The notes: a model not told the origin generated them from the letters alone. A stretch of DNA of 64,000 nt from Stakelama saccharophila (GCF_032229225.1 NZ_CP135076.1:1035001-1099000), one strand, 5' to 3'; counted from the first letter of the stretch, positions 44,813 through 52,815 are shown. Numbers and translations: made by a program.

Positions 44813-45402
44813 TCGACCGTGATAGTGATGCCGGACTCTCCGGGAAACCCCTTGAACAGCGCGCTGGCGAGCTTGTCGGCGACCATCTGCGGCTGGGCGT
44901 CCTCGTCGCCCAGGATCGACCGCGTCACGGCCCGGCCTTCCCAGACGGTGGTGTTGTCGCTGCGCCGGCGGAGCTGGACGGCCAGTTCGGTGCCGATCAC
45001 CTGGCGCGTGCCTCCGCCGATGCCGACGCTGGCGCCGCCGCCCACGCCGACATCGCCGCCGAACGAGCCGCCGCCCAGGCCGATGCGGAAGGGCGAGCGC
45101 TTTTCGATCACGCCCAGCGGCGCCCGGGTGAAGGACATGGCGGCGATATATTCCGATGCGCCGTCCGTCTGCTGGGTGAAGCCCAGCGCCGACAGCTCGC
45201 GGCGCACCGCCTGGGCATAGCTTTCATATTCCGGGCTGATGGTGTCGCCGGTCTTCAGCGGTTCCACCGCGAAGCCGTCGCGCGGGATCGGCGGGTCGAG
45301 ATGGTAACGGGTGACGTCGACCGGCGCCATGCCGGTTCCGGCGGCGCAGCCAGCCGTCGATAGAGCGAGCGCTGCGAGCGCGGCGATCATCCTGATACGC
45401 AT
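44809..45402 (-). CDS. DUF4136-like lipoprotein, 197 aa
   Basis: A probable outer-membrane lipoprotein with a lipobox LSTAGC near residue 19. The middle of the mature protein contains a Gly-rich stretch (GGGSFGGDVGVGGGASVGIGGG), and the C-terminal part has the RRRSDNTTVWEGRAVTRS pattern of DUF4136 proteins. Such proteins are common in Proteobacteria and uncharacterised. It is the first gene of the operon with the M14 carboxypeptidase and the GNAT acetyltransferase. A function in the envelope is likely but unproven. Confidence 0.75.
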   Translation of the reverse strand: MRIRMIAALAALALSTAGCAAGTGMAPVDVTRYHLDPPIPRDGFAVEPLKTGDTISPEYESYAQAVRRELSALGFTQQTDGASEYIAAMSFTRAPLGVIEKRSPFRIGLGGGSFGGDVGVGGGASVGIGGGTRQVIGTELAVQLRRRSDNTTVWEGRAVTRSILGDEDAQPQMVADKLASALFKGFPGESGITITVE

Positions 45403-45502
45403 GTGAAACCCTCCTGTCGCGCCGAATGACCGGCTGATCGTGTCCCCGCGTGGTAGCGCACCCGGCGTTGCGTCACCAGTGGGATCGCGCCGCGGCGGCA
45501 GC

Positions 45503-45531
45503 TTGACTTGGCGTCGCCCGGACGATAGGCG
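45503..45531 (+). promoter_or_regulatory. Sigma-70-type promoter for rpmJ
   Basis: TTGACT at 45503-45508, 17 bp, then TAGGCG at 45526-45531. The sequence around the -35 element, CAGCTTGACT, is identical to the one upstream of rpsD. Confidence 0.5.
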
Positions 45532-45577
45532 AGCCGTTCTTTACCGACATTCACAATATTCGAGAAGCGAGCCTGTC

Positions 45578-45703
45578 ATGAAGGTCGTCAATTCCCTGAA
45601 GTCGCTCAAGGGCCGTCACCGCGACAATCGCGTGATCCGCCGCCGCGGGCGCACCTATGTCATCAACAAGACCGTGCGGAAGTTCAAGGCCCGCCAGGGC
45701 TGA
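45578..45703 (+). CDS. rpmJ: 50S ribosomal protein L36, 41 aa
   Basis: The sequence [20 protein letters not shown] followed by [20 protein letters not shown] is L36 of the cysteine-free (C-minus) type. The usual zinc-binding Cys3His motif is absent, which makes it independent of zinc. In bacteria with two L36 genes this is the zinc-starvation copy, but in alphaproteobacteria it is usually the only one. It lies 5 bp before the HAD hydrolase gene on the same strand, so the two may be co-transcribed. Confidence 0.95.
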   Translation: MKVVNSLKSLKGRHRDNRVIRRRGRTYVINKTVRKFKARQG

Positions 45704-45708
45704 TTCGC

Positions 45709-46323
45709 ATGGCGGGGGGACCGCACGCCGTTATCTTCGATATCGGCAACGTCCTCTTTCGCTGGCATCCGCGATTTCTGTACGAGCGCCTGATCGACGA
45801 CGATCGGGCGCTCGACGCGTTTCTGCGCGATGTCCTGACGCAGGAATGGCATTTCCAGCATGATGCCGGCCGCCCGTTCGCCGAAACCTCGGCGGAGCTG
45901 ATCGCCGAATATCCCGATCATGCCGAACTGATCGCCGCCTGGGGTCCGCGCTTCAGCGAGAGTATCGGCGGGCCGGTGCCGGGGATGCTCGAAATCGTGC
46001 GCGAACTCGATTCGGCCGGTGTACCGCTGTTCGCGCTCACCAATTTTTCCGGCGAGTTCTTTCCGCCGTTCCGCAGCCAGTGGTCCGAGCTGTTCGACCG
46101 TTTCCGCGACATCGTGGTGTCTGGCGACGAAAGGCTGGTGAAGCCCGACCCCGCCATCTATGCACTGGCGCTCGACCGGTTCGCCCTGAGCGCGGGCGAG
46201 GCGCTGTTCGTCGACGACAATCCGGCGAATGTCGATGCCGCGGCCAAAGCCGGCATCCACGCCGTTCCCTTCACCGACGCCGCGGCCTTTCGCGCCGAAC
46301 TGGAGCGTGCCGGCCTGCTCTGA
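45709..46323 (+). CDS. HAD-superfamily hydrolase, 204 aa
   Basis: A haloacid dehalogenase-like phosphatase (YihX/HAD-IA type). Motif I is AVIFDIGNVLFRW with the nucleophile Asp, motif II ALTNFS, motif III GDERLVKPDPAIY with the conserved Lys, and motif IV FVDDNPANVDAA. A cap of about 70 residues follows motif I. It probably acts on a small phosphorylated metabolite such as glucose-1-phosphate or FMN. It is close behind rpmJ. The start ATG is at 45709. Confidence 0.9.
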   Translation: MAGGPHAVIFDIGNVLFRWHPRFLYERLIDDDRALDAFLRDVLTQEWHFQHDAGRPFAETSAELIAEYPDHAELIAAWGPRFSESIGGPVPGMLEIVRELDSAGVPLFALTNFSGEFFPPFRSQWSELFDRFRDIVVSGDERLVKPDPAIYALALDRFALSAGEALFVDDNPANVDAAAKAGIHAVPFTDAAAFRAELERAGLL

Positions 46324-46366
46324 GGGCGCCGCCGCGCGGGACGACGGAGACGGGGTGGGGGCCTGC

Positions 46367-46420
46367 CATCCATTTCCCCTCCCTTGAAAGGGAGGGGAGG
46401 AGGGGCGGTGCCGGAGGGGG
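46367..46420. repeat. GGGAGGGG-type palindromic repeat
   Basis: CCCCTCCCTT-GAAAGGGAGGGG forms a hairpin, followed by a G-rich tail. It belongs to the same loose family as the doublets at 51.2 and 52.7 kb. Confidence 0.6.
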
Positions 46421-46689
46421 GATTCGCTGCTTTCCCGAACGCTGCGGAAAACCGCCAAAGGTCGCACAGAGTCGCACCTCAACGCGGGCGTGCGTGAGCG
46501 CGGGAAGTATAACCGATATCAAAGAGCAGTGCCGGTGGTGGCATGGACCGGTGGGTGTAGGAAAATGGTTTCTGCGGCCGGCCGGCGCCGGTCCTGCCGG
46601 ACGGCGAGCGCGTCCGGCGCTGCCGCTCTTGCGCAGGTGGGGCTGATCTGTGGTGCTTCGGGCGGTGTGGATGCGGCGAGAGCCATGGG

Positions 46690-46707
46690 TTCCTGCCTTG
46701 GCAGGAA
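46690..46707. repeat. Palindromic repeat of the TTCCTGCC/GGCAGGAA type
   Basis: TTCCTGCCTTGGCAGGAA is a near-perfect palindrome followed by CGACGGG. It resembles the element TTCCCGCCTTCGCGGGAA at 51861-51878 with its ATGACGAA tail. Both are probably copies of a dispersed intergenic repeat. Confidence 0.55.
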
Positions 46708-46764
46708 CGACGGGTTTAGTGAAGTTGGGCGCGGGACGTCGGCGCTGCGCGGCGTTTCGTGCGG

Positions 46765-48228
46765 TCAGCGTTCCTCGACATAGTTCGTGAGTTCGTTGCC
46801 GAGCAGGCGAACGACGTGCAGCACGTTGGTGCTGCCCGGCGTGCCGAAGGGAACGCCGGCGCACAGCACGACCCGGTCGCCGGCTTCGGCGACGTGGTGG
46901 CGCAGTGCCATGCGCTTGGCCTTGGCCACCATTTCCTCGAACGATTCGACGTCGCGGGTGTGCACGGCGTGCACGCCCCATAAGAGGCCCAGCCGGCGCG
47001 CCGTTTCCTTCTTCGGCGTCAGCACCATGATCGGCACCGACGGGCGTTCGCGCGCAATCCGGCGGGCGGTGGAGCCCGACAGGGTGAAGCAGATGATCGC
47101 CTTCGCCGTGACGGTTGCGGTGATCGATTTCGCTGCTTCGGCGAGCGCGTCGGCGGTGGTGGGATCGGGATGCAGCACGGTGAAGTGGACGCGGTCGCCG
47201 TGGGCGGGATCGCGTTCCACCGCCTCGGCGATCGAATTCATCATCGCCACCGATTCCACCGGCCAGTCGCCAGCCGCGCTTTCGGCCGACAGCATGATCG
47301 CGTCGGCGCCGTCATAGACCGCGGTGGCCACGTCGGAAACCTCGGCCCGGGTGGGGGTGGGCGACTGTATCATCGATTCGAGCATCTGCGTCGCGACGAT
47401 CACCGGCCGGCCGAGCCGGCGGGCGGTTTCCACAATGCGTTTCTGCAGCGGCGGAACCGATTGCGGCGGCAGTTCGACGCCGAGGTCGCCGCGCGCCACC
47501 ATGACGCCGTCGCACAGCTCGACGATCTCCTCGATCCGCGCCACCGCGCTGGGCTTTTCGATCTTGGCGAGCAGGGCGGCGCGGCCCTGGATCAGCTTGC
47601 GGGCCTCGGCCAGATCCTCCGGGCGCTGCACGAAGCTGAGCGCCACCCAGTCGACGCCCTGTTCCAGCGCGAAGGCGAGGTCGGACCGGTCCTTGTCGGT
47701 CAGCGCCGCCATCGGCAGCACCACGTCGGGCACGTTCAGCCCCTTGGCATTGGACAGCGTGCCGCCGACCTCCACCTCGGTGACGATGCGGTCCTCGTCA
47801 TGCTCGGTGACGCGCAACACCATCTTGCCGTCGTCGAGCAGCAGGCGCGCATCGGTTTCGATCGCCTGGAAGATTTCCCGGTGGGGAAGCTGGACCCGGT
47901 GTTCGTCGCCGGGGGCGGGGTCGCGATCGAGGACGAAGACAGCGCCCTTTTTCAGCGCCACCTTGCCGTCTTCGAACCTGCCGACGCGCAGCTTGGGACC
48001 CTGAAGGTCGGCCAGGATCGTGGTCGGCCGTCCCATCGTCTTTTCCAGCGCGCGGATCGCCCGGATCAGCGGCACCTTCGATTCCTGGTCGCCGTGGCTC
48101 ATGTTGATGCGAAAGGCATCGGCGCCGGCCTTGAACAGCTTTTCGACCATCTCGGGCGTGCTGCTGGCCGGGCCGAGCGTGGCCAGGACGCGAACCTTGC
48201 GGGAGCGGGGCGGGGTGACCTGGGTCAT
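46765..48228 (-). CDS. pyk: Pyruvate kinase, 487 aa
   Basis: Pyk makes pyruvate and ATP from phosphoenolpyruvate and ADP in the last step of glycolysis. Visible are the N-terminal RVLATLGPASSTPEMVEKLFKAGADAFRINMSHG, the catalytic ALLAKIEKPSAVARI with the invariant Lys, the Mg-binding MVARGDLGVELP and the substrate segment RPVIVATQMLESMIQSPTPTRAEVSDVA. The B domain (about residues 75-170) and allosteric C domain are complete. It stands alone and is divergent from the DUF1244 gene. Confidence 0.97.
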   Translation of the reverse strand: MTQVTPPRSRKVRVLATLGPASSTPEMVEKLFKAGADAFRINMSHGDQESKVPLIRAIRALEKTMGRPTTILADLQGPKLRVGRFEDGKVALKKGAVFVLDRDPAPGDEHRVQLPHREIFQAIETDARLLLDDGKMVLRVTEHDEDRIVTEVEVGGTLSNAKGLNVPDVVLPMAALTDKDRSDLAFALEQGVDWVALSFVQRPEDLAEARKLIQGRAALLAKIEKPSAVARIEEIVELCDGVMVARGDLGVELPPQSVPPLQKRIVETARRLGRPVIVATQMLESMIQSPTPTRAEVSDVATAVYDGADAIMLSAESAAGDWPVESVAMMNSIAEAVERDPAHGDRVHFTVLHPDPTTADALAEAAKSITATVTAKAIICFTLSGSTARRIARERPSVPIMVLTPKKETARRLGLLWGVHAVHTRDVESFEEMVAKAKRMALRHHVAEAGDRVVLCAGVPFGTPGSTNVLHVVRLLGNELTNYVEER

Positions 48229-48302
48229 GGGGAGAAAGTCCTTGGCTTGTGCGGGCCCGGCTCTACCCCATATCGCTGATCAATCAACCGTGGAGGGATG
48301 AA

Positions 48303-48686
48303 ATGGCCGATCTGAAAACGCTGGACGACCGAATCGCGGCCGATGCCTTTCGCCGCCTGGTCGGCCATCTGCGCCACCGCACCGATGCGGAGAATATCGA
48401 CCTGATGGGGCTTGCCGGTTTCTGCCGCAACTGCCTGTCCGACTGGATCCGGGAAGCGAGCGAGAAGGCCGGCGATCCGATCGACAAGGCCACCGCGCGG
48501 CGCATCATCTATGGCATGCCCTATGCCGAATGGAAGGCGAAGCACCAGGGCGACGCGACGCCCGAACAGCTCGATCGGATGAAAGCGAGCATGGAGCGCA
48601 ATCCCTCCGACGCGGAACTGGACGAAGCGCTCGCCGCGAGCTTTCCGGCGAGCGATCCGCCGTCGATGACCGACCCCGCGCGCTGA
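48303..48686 (+). CDS. DUF1244 protein with C-terminal ASFPASDP extension, 127 aa
   Basis: The first 90 residues match DUF1244, a small helical family of Proteobacteria, with AFRRLVGHLRHRTDAENIDLMGLAGFCRNCLSDW and the GFCRNC cysteine pair. A further 35 residues contain LDEALAASFPASDPPSMT, a motif that also occurs as a short independent domain in other alphaproteobacterial proteins. The protein therefore looks like a fusion. It may bind metal through the cysteines. Function is unknown. It is divergent from pyk; gapR follows 105 bp downstream. Confidence 0.85.
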   Translation: MADLKTLDDRIAADAFRRLVGHLRHRTDAENIDLMGLAGFCRNCLSDWIREASEKAGDPIDKATARRIIYGMPYAEWKAKHQGDATPEQLDRMKASMERNPSDAELDEALAASFPASDPPSMTDPAR

Positions 48687-48791
48687 GGCGCATATCGCTC
48701 TTGAGCAGTGCGGCCGGCTCGCTTAATGCCGCGGTCCGGTTCGCCGCTGGCGATCAATTCATGGACTTCAAGTAAAGGACGGAAGACTTTG

Positions 48792-49058
48792 ATGGCTTCG
48801 ATGGCTGATGAGAATGCAGGTGAAGGCAACGTGGCGGCGGATGAGCTTCGACTTCTGATCGAACGCGCCGAACGTCTCGAGGAAGAAAAGAAGGGTATCA
48901 GCGATGACATTAAGGACGTCATGGCTGAAGCCAAGAGCCGGGGCTACGATGCGAAGGCTATCCGAAAAATCCTGGCGATCAGAAAGAAAAAGAAAGAAGA
49001 ATATCAGGAAGAAGAAGCGATTCTCGAAACGTACATGCATGCTTTAGGAATGTTGTAA
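48792..49058 (+). CDS. gapR: DUF2312/GapR nucleoid-associated protein, 88 aa
   Basis: A member of the UPF0335/DUF2312 family whose Caulobacter representative GapR binds overtwisted, A+T-rich DNA ahead of replication forks and aids topoisomerases. The diagnostic core is [43 protein letters not shown] followed by the Lys-rich helix [16 protein letters not shown]. The protein is mostly alpha-helical and should dimerise around DNA. The ATG at 48792 was chosen; an ATG at 48801 gives three residues fewer. It is alone in its operon and convergent with the HEPN-like gene. Confidence 0.88.
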   Translation: MASMADENAGEGNVAADELRLLIERAERLEEEKKGISDDIKDVMAEAKSRGYDAKAIRKILAIRKKKKEEYQEEEAILETYMHALGML

Positions 49059-49072
49059 TATCAATACCTGAG

Positions 49073-49714
49073 TCACCGGCTATCTTGATAAATTTGTTGG
49101 TACAATCGAAGAGTCTCTGGATCGCCTGCCTTCAATAGTGAAAGAAGCTCTGTCAATTTCTCATTAAATTCTCTTCGGACGACAATCATGGCTTTCATCG
49201 TGTCTTCGGTGATCGTTAGTACCCATTTCAAAGCCAATGACAGATCGCCGAGATTCTTCGACGTAACCAACAAATCTTCACCTGTTTTTGGATGGATGAT
49301 ACGATTTCTGACTTTGATCGCAGACCGGAGGCAGGACCAACCCTCGCCCGAGAAATCTATAACGAGTTCCGGCGCAATCTTTTGCGCTTGTTTCCCAGTG
49401 TATCGGATTGCCGTCAAAAGCCCCATTGGTTGAAATCGTTCGACCAGATCGCCCTTGTCGTTCACGGCGTAAATTCTATCTCTGAAGGCGAGATCGGCTA
49501 AAGACGTGAGTTCACCCAGATGATCCGCAGCCTCCCGAACACTTTCTTTCATTTCCCAGACTACGCCCTCCAAAACCGCAAAATTGCTTCGGATCAGATT
49601 TCGCCGATGGGCCTGATTATCGGACTGCTTCAGCAATTCCTCCGCGATGGAAGCGTCCATAATCAGCGTTCTGAGCAAACTGGGAATGATATCAGCCATG
49701 TGATCCACGCTCAT
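49073..49714 (-). CDS. HEPN-like hypothetical protein in an A+T-rich island, 213 aa
   Basis: I do not recognise a named family. The protein is all-helical by pattern. It contains the segment KVRNRIIHPKTG, in which Arg136-x4-His141 matches the RX4-6H signature of HEPN ribonuclease domains, and an N-terminal AHRRNLIRSNFAVLEGVVWEMK helix like that of abortive-infection-type HEPN proteins. The gene is markedly poor in G+C (hand counts of 49141-49200 and 49261-49320 each give about 38 percent) compared with its flanks, which suggests horizontal transfer. No partner nucleotidyltransferase or toxin/antitoxin gene is adjacent. No ribosome binding site precedes either possible start (49714 or 49699). 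A role in phage defence is possible but unproven. Confidence 0.6.
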   Translation of the reverse strand: MSVDHMADIIPSLLRTLIMDASIAEELLKQSDNQAHRRNLIRSNFAVLEGVVWEMKESVREAADHLGELTSLADLAFRDRIYAVNDKGDLVERFQPMGLLTAIRYTGKQAQKIAPELVIDFSGEGWSCLRSAIKVRNRIIHPKTGEDLLVTSKNLGDLSLALKWVLTITEDTMKAMIVVRREFNEKLTELLSLLKAGDPETLRLYQQIYQDSR

Positions 49715-49790
49715 CGATTGCCATCAACCGTTTGATTGCCGTGCGAACTTATATTGCGCAACCTTTCCACAGTAGCACGAGGAGGCACCG

Positions 49791-50114
49791 ATGATTCTGA
49801 CGACGACCCCCAGCATCGAGGGAAGGACGATCGACCGCTATCACGGGGTCGTGACCGGCGAGGTGATCATCGGCGCCAACATCTTTCGCGACCTGTTCGC
49901 CGGCATCCGCGACATCGTCGGCGGGCGTTCGGGCGGCTATGAACGCGCGCTGGGCGATGCCCGCGAGGAAGCGTTCAAGGAACTTTCCGCCAAGGCGACC
50001 GACCTGGGCGGCAACGCGGTGGTCGGCATCGACATCGATTACGAGGTGATCGGCGAGCGCGGCTCGATGCTGATGGTATCGGTGTCGGGTACGGCGGTGA
50101 CGGCCGGCGGTTAG
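49791..50114 (+). CDS. YbjQ/UPF0145-family protein, 107 aa
   Basis: The sequence matches the UPF0145 (YbjQ) family throughout: [51 protein letters not shown] and the C-terminal [20 protein letters not shown]. The fold is a pentameric ring in solved relatives; a heavy-metal-binding role has been proposed but not shown. The GGAGG ribosome binding site supports the ATG at 49791. It is divergent from the HEPN-like gene with a 76-bp gap. Confidence 0.88.
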   Translation: MILTTTPSIEGRTIDRYHGVVTGEVIIGANIFRDLFAGIRDIVGGRSGGYERALGDAREEAFKELSAKATDLGGNAVVGIDIDYEVIGERGSMLMVSVSGTAVTAGG

Positions 50115-50263
50115 GACTGGTTCCCGTCGGCGGCGCGGATGCTTCTCGACCGCGCCCGAAGCGAACGGATATCGAATCGCGGCGTTCGGCCCGCGCTTGT
50201 CGAATGGCCGCTATTTCTTCTAAGGCGAAAGAGACGGCGCGCAAGCCAGACCGCCCTCCGTCG

Positions 50264-50340
50264 CCCTGAGCCTGTCGAAGGGCTGTCCCGTCCTTTCTGT
50301 TCGACGAAAGGCAGTGCTTCGACAAGCTCAGCACGAACGG
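50264..50340. repeat. Inverted pair of dispersed CTTCGACA repeats
   Basis: CCCTGAGCCTGTCGAAGGG (50264-50282) and GTGCTTCGACAAGCTCAGCAC (50314-50334, with tail GAACGG) are opposite-facing copies of the same element, 31 bp apart. Such doublets resemble REPIN structures. They lie in the 297-bp gene-free stretch before yebC, where nothing else is visible. Confidence 0.75.
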
Positions 50341-50411
50341 GCGGGGGTTGCAGGCGGCGCCAGTTACCGAACAAGCCGGATGATCTTCGGCTCGAACAGC
50401 TAAGGTTTCCA

Positions 50412-51155
50412 ATGGCAGGTCATTCCAAGTTCAAGAACATCATGCACCGCAAGGGCGCGCAGGATAAGAAGCGCTCGGCGATGTTTTCCAAGCTTTCCCG
50501 CGAAATCACCGTCGCGGCGAAGATGGGCATGCCCGATCCCGACATGAACCCGCGCCTGCGGGCCGCCGTCAACGCGGCCAAGGCGCAGTCCATGCCCAAG
50601 GACAATATCCAGCGCGCGATCGACAAGGCGACGGGCGGCGACACCGATTCCTACGAGGAAATCCGCTATGAGGGCTTCGGCCCCGGCGGCGTGTCGCTGA
50701 TCGTCGAGGCGCTGACCGACAACCGCAACCGCACCGCGACCAACGTGCGCACCGCGATCACCAAGAATGGCGGCAATATGGGCACGGCCGGATCGGTCAG
50801 CCACGGTTTCGACCGGCTGGGCCTGATCACCTATCCGGCGAGCGTCGGCGGCGAGGAAAAGGTGCTCGAGGCGGCGCTGGAAGCGGGCGCCGACGACATC
50901 GCCTCCAGCGACGACGGCCACGAGATCTGGACCGAGCAGGAAATGCTGCACGAGGTCGCGGCGGAGCTGGAAAAGTCGCTGGGCGAGGCGGAAAGCGTGA
51001 AGCTCGCATGGCGCCCGCAGACCATGGTCGAGGTAAGCGAGGGCGATGCGCAGACGCTGTTCAAGCTGATCGACGCGCTCGACGACGATGACGACGTGCA
51101 GACCGTGTGGGGCAATTACGACGTCCCCGACGAGGTCATGGAGAAGCTGGGTTGA
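50412..51155 (+). CDS. yebC: YebC/PmpR-family protein, 247 aa
   Basis: A three-domain YebC-family protein. The N-terminal [21 protein letters not shown] is diagnostic, as are [68 protein letters not shown] and the acidic C-terminal [19 protein letters not shown]. Members were first described as transcription regulators; more recent work links them to translation of proline-rich stretches. The ATG at 50412 was chosen. It precedes ruvC by 115 bp filled by a repeat doublet, the usual yebC-ruvCAB order. Confidence 0.94.
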   Translation: MAGHSKFKNIMHRKGAQDKKRSAMFSKLSREITVAAKMGMPDPDMNPRLRAAVNAAKAQSMPKDNIQRAIDKATGGDTDSYEEIRYEGFGPGGVSLIVEALTDNRNRTATNVRTAITKNGGNMGTAGSVSHGFDRLGLITYPASVGGEEKVLEAALEAGADDIASSDDGHEIWTEQEMLHEVAAELEKSLGEAESVKLAWRPQTMVEVSEGDAQTLFKLIDALDDDDDVQTVWGNYDVPDEVMEKLG

Positions 51156-51158
51156 GCG

Positions 51159-51268
51159 CTCCCCTCCCGCTTGCGGGAGGGGTTGGGGGAGGGCGTGATG
51201 CAGGTCCGACGCCGTTCCCGTCGCGCGACATTTTCCCTCCCCTGACCCTTCCCGCAAGCGGGAGGGGA
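51159..51268. repeat. GGGAGGGG-type repeat doublet (REPIN-like) between yebC and ruvC
   Basis: The left arm (51159-51193) contains the hairpin CCCCTCCCGCTTGCGGGAGGGG and a G-rich tail; the right arm (51235-51267) is its inverted copy, TTCCCGCAAGCGGGAGGGG. The two can fold on each other around a 41-bp centre. The outer end of the right arm, GGAGGGG at 51261-51267, serves as the ribosome binding site of ruvC. Confidence 0.8.
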
Positions 51269-51270
51269 AT

Positions 51271-51756
51271 GTGATCATCCTGGGCCTCGATCCCGGGCTG
51301 GGGACCACCGGCTGGGGACTGATCCGCGCCGAGGGCAATCGGCTGTCGCACCTCGCCAACGGACATCTCAAGACCGAGACGAAGGCGCCGCTGCCGCGCC
51401 GGCTGGCGCATCTCTACGCGATGGTGTCGGCGCTGGTCGCCGACCACGCGCCCGATACCGCGGCGGTGGAGGAGGTCTTCGTCAATGCCAATCCGCAATC
51501 CACGCTCAAGCTCGGCCAGGCGCGCGGCGTCGTGCTGGCGGCGGCGGCGCGCGGCGGCATGGACGTCGGCGAATATGCCGCGCGGCTGGTGAAGAAGGCG
51601 GTGGTCGGCGTCGGCAATGCCGACAAGACCCAGGTCCACGCGATGGTCCGGCGCCTGCTGCCTGGCGCGGAGATCGCCGGCGCCGATGCCGCCGACGCGG
51701 TGGCGGTGGCGATATGTCATGCGCACCACCTGGCCAGTGCGAGGGTGCGCGCCTGA
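51271..51756 (+). CDS. ruvC: Crossover junction endodeoxyribonuclease RuvC, 161 aa
   Basis: RuvC resolves Holliday junctions by symmetrical nicking. The catalytic carboxylates are visible: Asp7 ([14 protein letters not shown]), Glu in [13 protein letters not shown] and the paired aspartates near [17 protein letters not shown]. The sequence [31 protein letters not shown] is characteristic. The start codon is GTG at 51271, with a ribosome binding site contributed by the upstream repeat doublet. ruvA and ruvB follow, giving the complete resolvasome. Confidence 0.96.
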   Translation: MIILGLDPGLGTTGWGLIRAEGNRLSHLANGHLKTETKAPLPRRLAHLYAMVSALVADHAPDTAAVEEVFVNANPQSTLKLGQARGVVLAAAARGGMDVGEYAARLVKKAVVGVGNADKTQVHAMVRRLLPGAEIAGADAADAVAVAICHAHHLASARVRA

Positions 51757-52073
51757 TCGCCGCGGTCGCGACGGACAAGCTGCCCGACCGTCATCCCGCG
51801 CAGGCGGCGATCCAGATGCTCGAACCCGGTCGAAAGAATATCGCCGCCAGCGAATATGGATTCCCGCCTTCGCGGGAATGACGAACACACGGGGTCGAAA
51901 CCGATCTTCCAATCCGGTCGCGCGCCTTTTGCCTTTCCTATACCGTATCGTTCCGCTTATGTGCCGCGGGTGATGATCCGCTTCGCCTTCTGTCGCCGCA
52001 CCTGCCGCTCGCTCGCTTTGGGGCAAGCGAGGGCGAGGGGGGACGTGTCGCCAACTTTCGCGGAGGCGCGGCG
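51757..52073. other. Gene-free stretch between ruvC and ruvA
   Basis: This 317-bp region has no credible gene. It contains the palindromic repeat TTCCCGCCTTCGCGGGAA (51861-51878) with tail TGACGAA. Near 52000-52045 a stretch with CGCTCGCTTTGGGGCAAGCGAG has further palindromic character. It interrupts what is usually a compact ruvCAB arrangement. Confidence 0.6.
51861..51885. repeat. Dispersed palindromic repeat TTCCCGCC/GGCGGGAA type
   Basis: TTCCCGCCTTCGCGGGAA is a near-perfect palindrome followed by TGACGAA. Related forms lie at 9551-9566 and 46690-46707. Confidence 0.65.
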
Positions 52074-52670
52074 ATGATCGCGCACCTGAAGGGGCGGCTC
52101 GAATCGAGCGGGGCCGATCATGCGGTGATCGAGGTGAACGGCGTCGGCTATCTGGTCGGCGCGTCGGTGCGTACGCTGGAGACGCTGGGGCCGGTGGGCG
52201 AGTTCGTCACCGTGCATACCGAAATGCTGGTCGCGGAGGATTCGATCCGGCTGATGGGCTTCGCCACGGCCGAGGAACGCGACTGGTTCCGGCTGCTGAC
52301 GAGCGTGCAGGGCGTCGGCGCGCGGGTCGCGCTGGCGATCCTGTCGGTGCTCGCGCCCGACGAATTGCACCGCGCGGTCGCGGGCGGCGACAAGGCGATG
52401 GTCGCGCGCGCCAACGGCGTCGGGCCGAAGCTGGCCCAGCGCATCGTCAACGAGTTGAAGGACAAGGTGGGTGCGGCGGCGTTCGGAGCAGGGCCGGCGG
52501 CGAGCGCCCCCGCCGCGGGCGCCTCGGCCGATGCGGTATCGGCGCTGCTCAACCTGGGCTTCAGGTCGGCCGAGGCGTCGGCGGCGGTGAAGGCGGCGGA
52601 AGACGAGGCGGGCGCCGGGGCATCGCTCGACGCGCTGGTCCGCCTCGCGCTCAGAAAGGCGGCGAAGTGA
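52074..52670 (+). CDS. ruvA: Holliday junction branch migration protein RuvA, 198 aa
   Basis: RuvA binds the four-way junction and loads RuvB. Domain I (residues 1-62) has [28 protein letters not shown]; domain II contains the helix-hairpin-helix motifs [13 protein letters not shown] and [19 protein letters not shown]; domain III (about 150-198) has [18 protein letters not shown] and binds RuvB. The linker is Ala-rich. The CGGAGGCG ribosome binding site supports the ATG at 52074. It is followed by ruvB after 145 bp occupied by a repeat doublet. Confidence 0.96.
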   Translation: MIAHLKGRLESSGADHAVIEVNGVGYLVGASVRTLETLGPVGEFVTVHTEMLVAEDSIRLMGFATAEERDWFRLLTSVQGVGARVALAILSVLAPDELHRAVAGGDKAMVARANGVGPKLAQRIVNELKDKVGAAAFGAGPAASAPAAGASADAVSALLNLGFRSAEASAAVKAAEDEAGAGASLDALVRLALRKAAK

Positions 52671-52673
52671 TGT

Positions 52674-52815
52674 TCCCCTCCCGCTTGAGCCGCGCGGACG
52701 CAGTGCTTCGTGGAACCCGTTGCGGGCGGGGCCGGGGGGAAGGCATGACGGGTCGTATGTCTAATGCGTTTTCTCCGTCCCTCCCCCGACCCCTCCCGCA
52801 AGTGGGAGGGGAGGG
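52674..52815. repeat. GGGAGGGG-type repeat doublet between ruvA and ruvB
   Basis: The right arm, CCCCTCCCGCAAGTGGGAGGGG with flanks (about 52775-52815), is a clear copy of the 51.2-kb element. The left arm starts as CCCCTCCCGCTTGA but its hairpin is split by about 28 bp of foreign sequence before it resumes as TTGCGGGCGGGG. The outer end GGAGGGG at 52805-52811 is the ribosome binding site of ruvB. Confidence 0.7.

Larger units (their letters stand above)
46324..46764. other. Gene-free stretch with palindromic repeats between HAD and pyk
   Basis: This 441-bp region separates two convergent genes and shows no credible gene. It contains a GGGAGGGG-type repeat (46367-46420) and a hairpin TTCCTGCCTTGGCAGGAA at 46690-46707, both of which recur elsewhere in the window in related form. 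The rest is G+C-rich and low in features. Confidence 0.6.

Noticed and set aside
46271..46981. Minus-strand frame across the HAD-pyk gap
   Set aside because: It runs through palindromic repeats and into pyk in another frame; composition is that of translated repeat DNA.
49073..50114. HEPN-like gene and the neighbouring YbjQ-like gene as a toxin-antitoxin pair
   Set aside because: They are divergent, differ strongly in base composition, and YbjQ proteins are ordinary chromosomal proteins; no antitoxin feature is visible.
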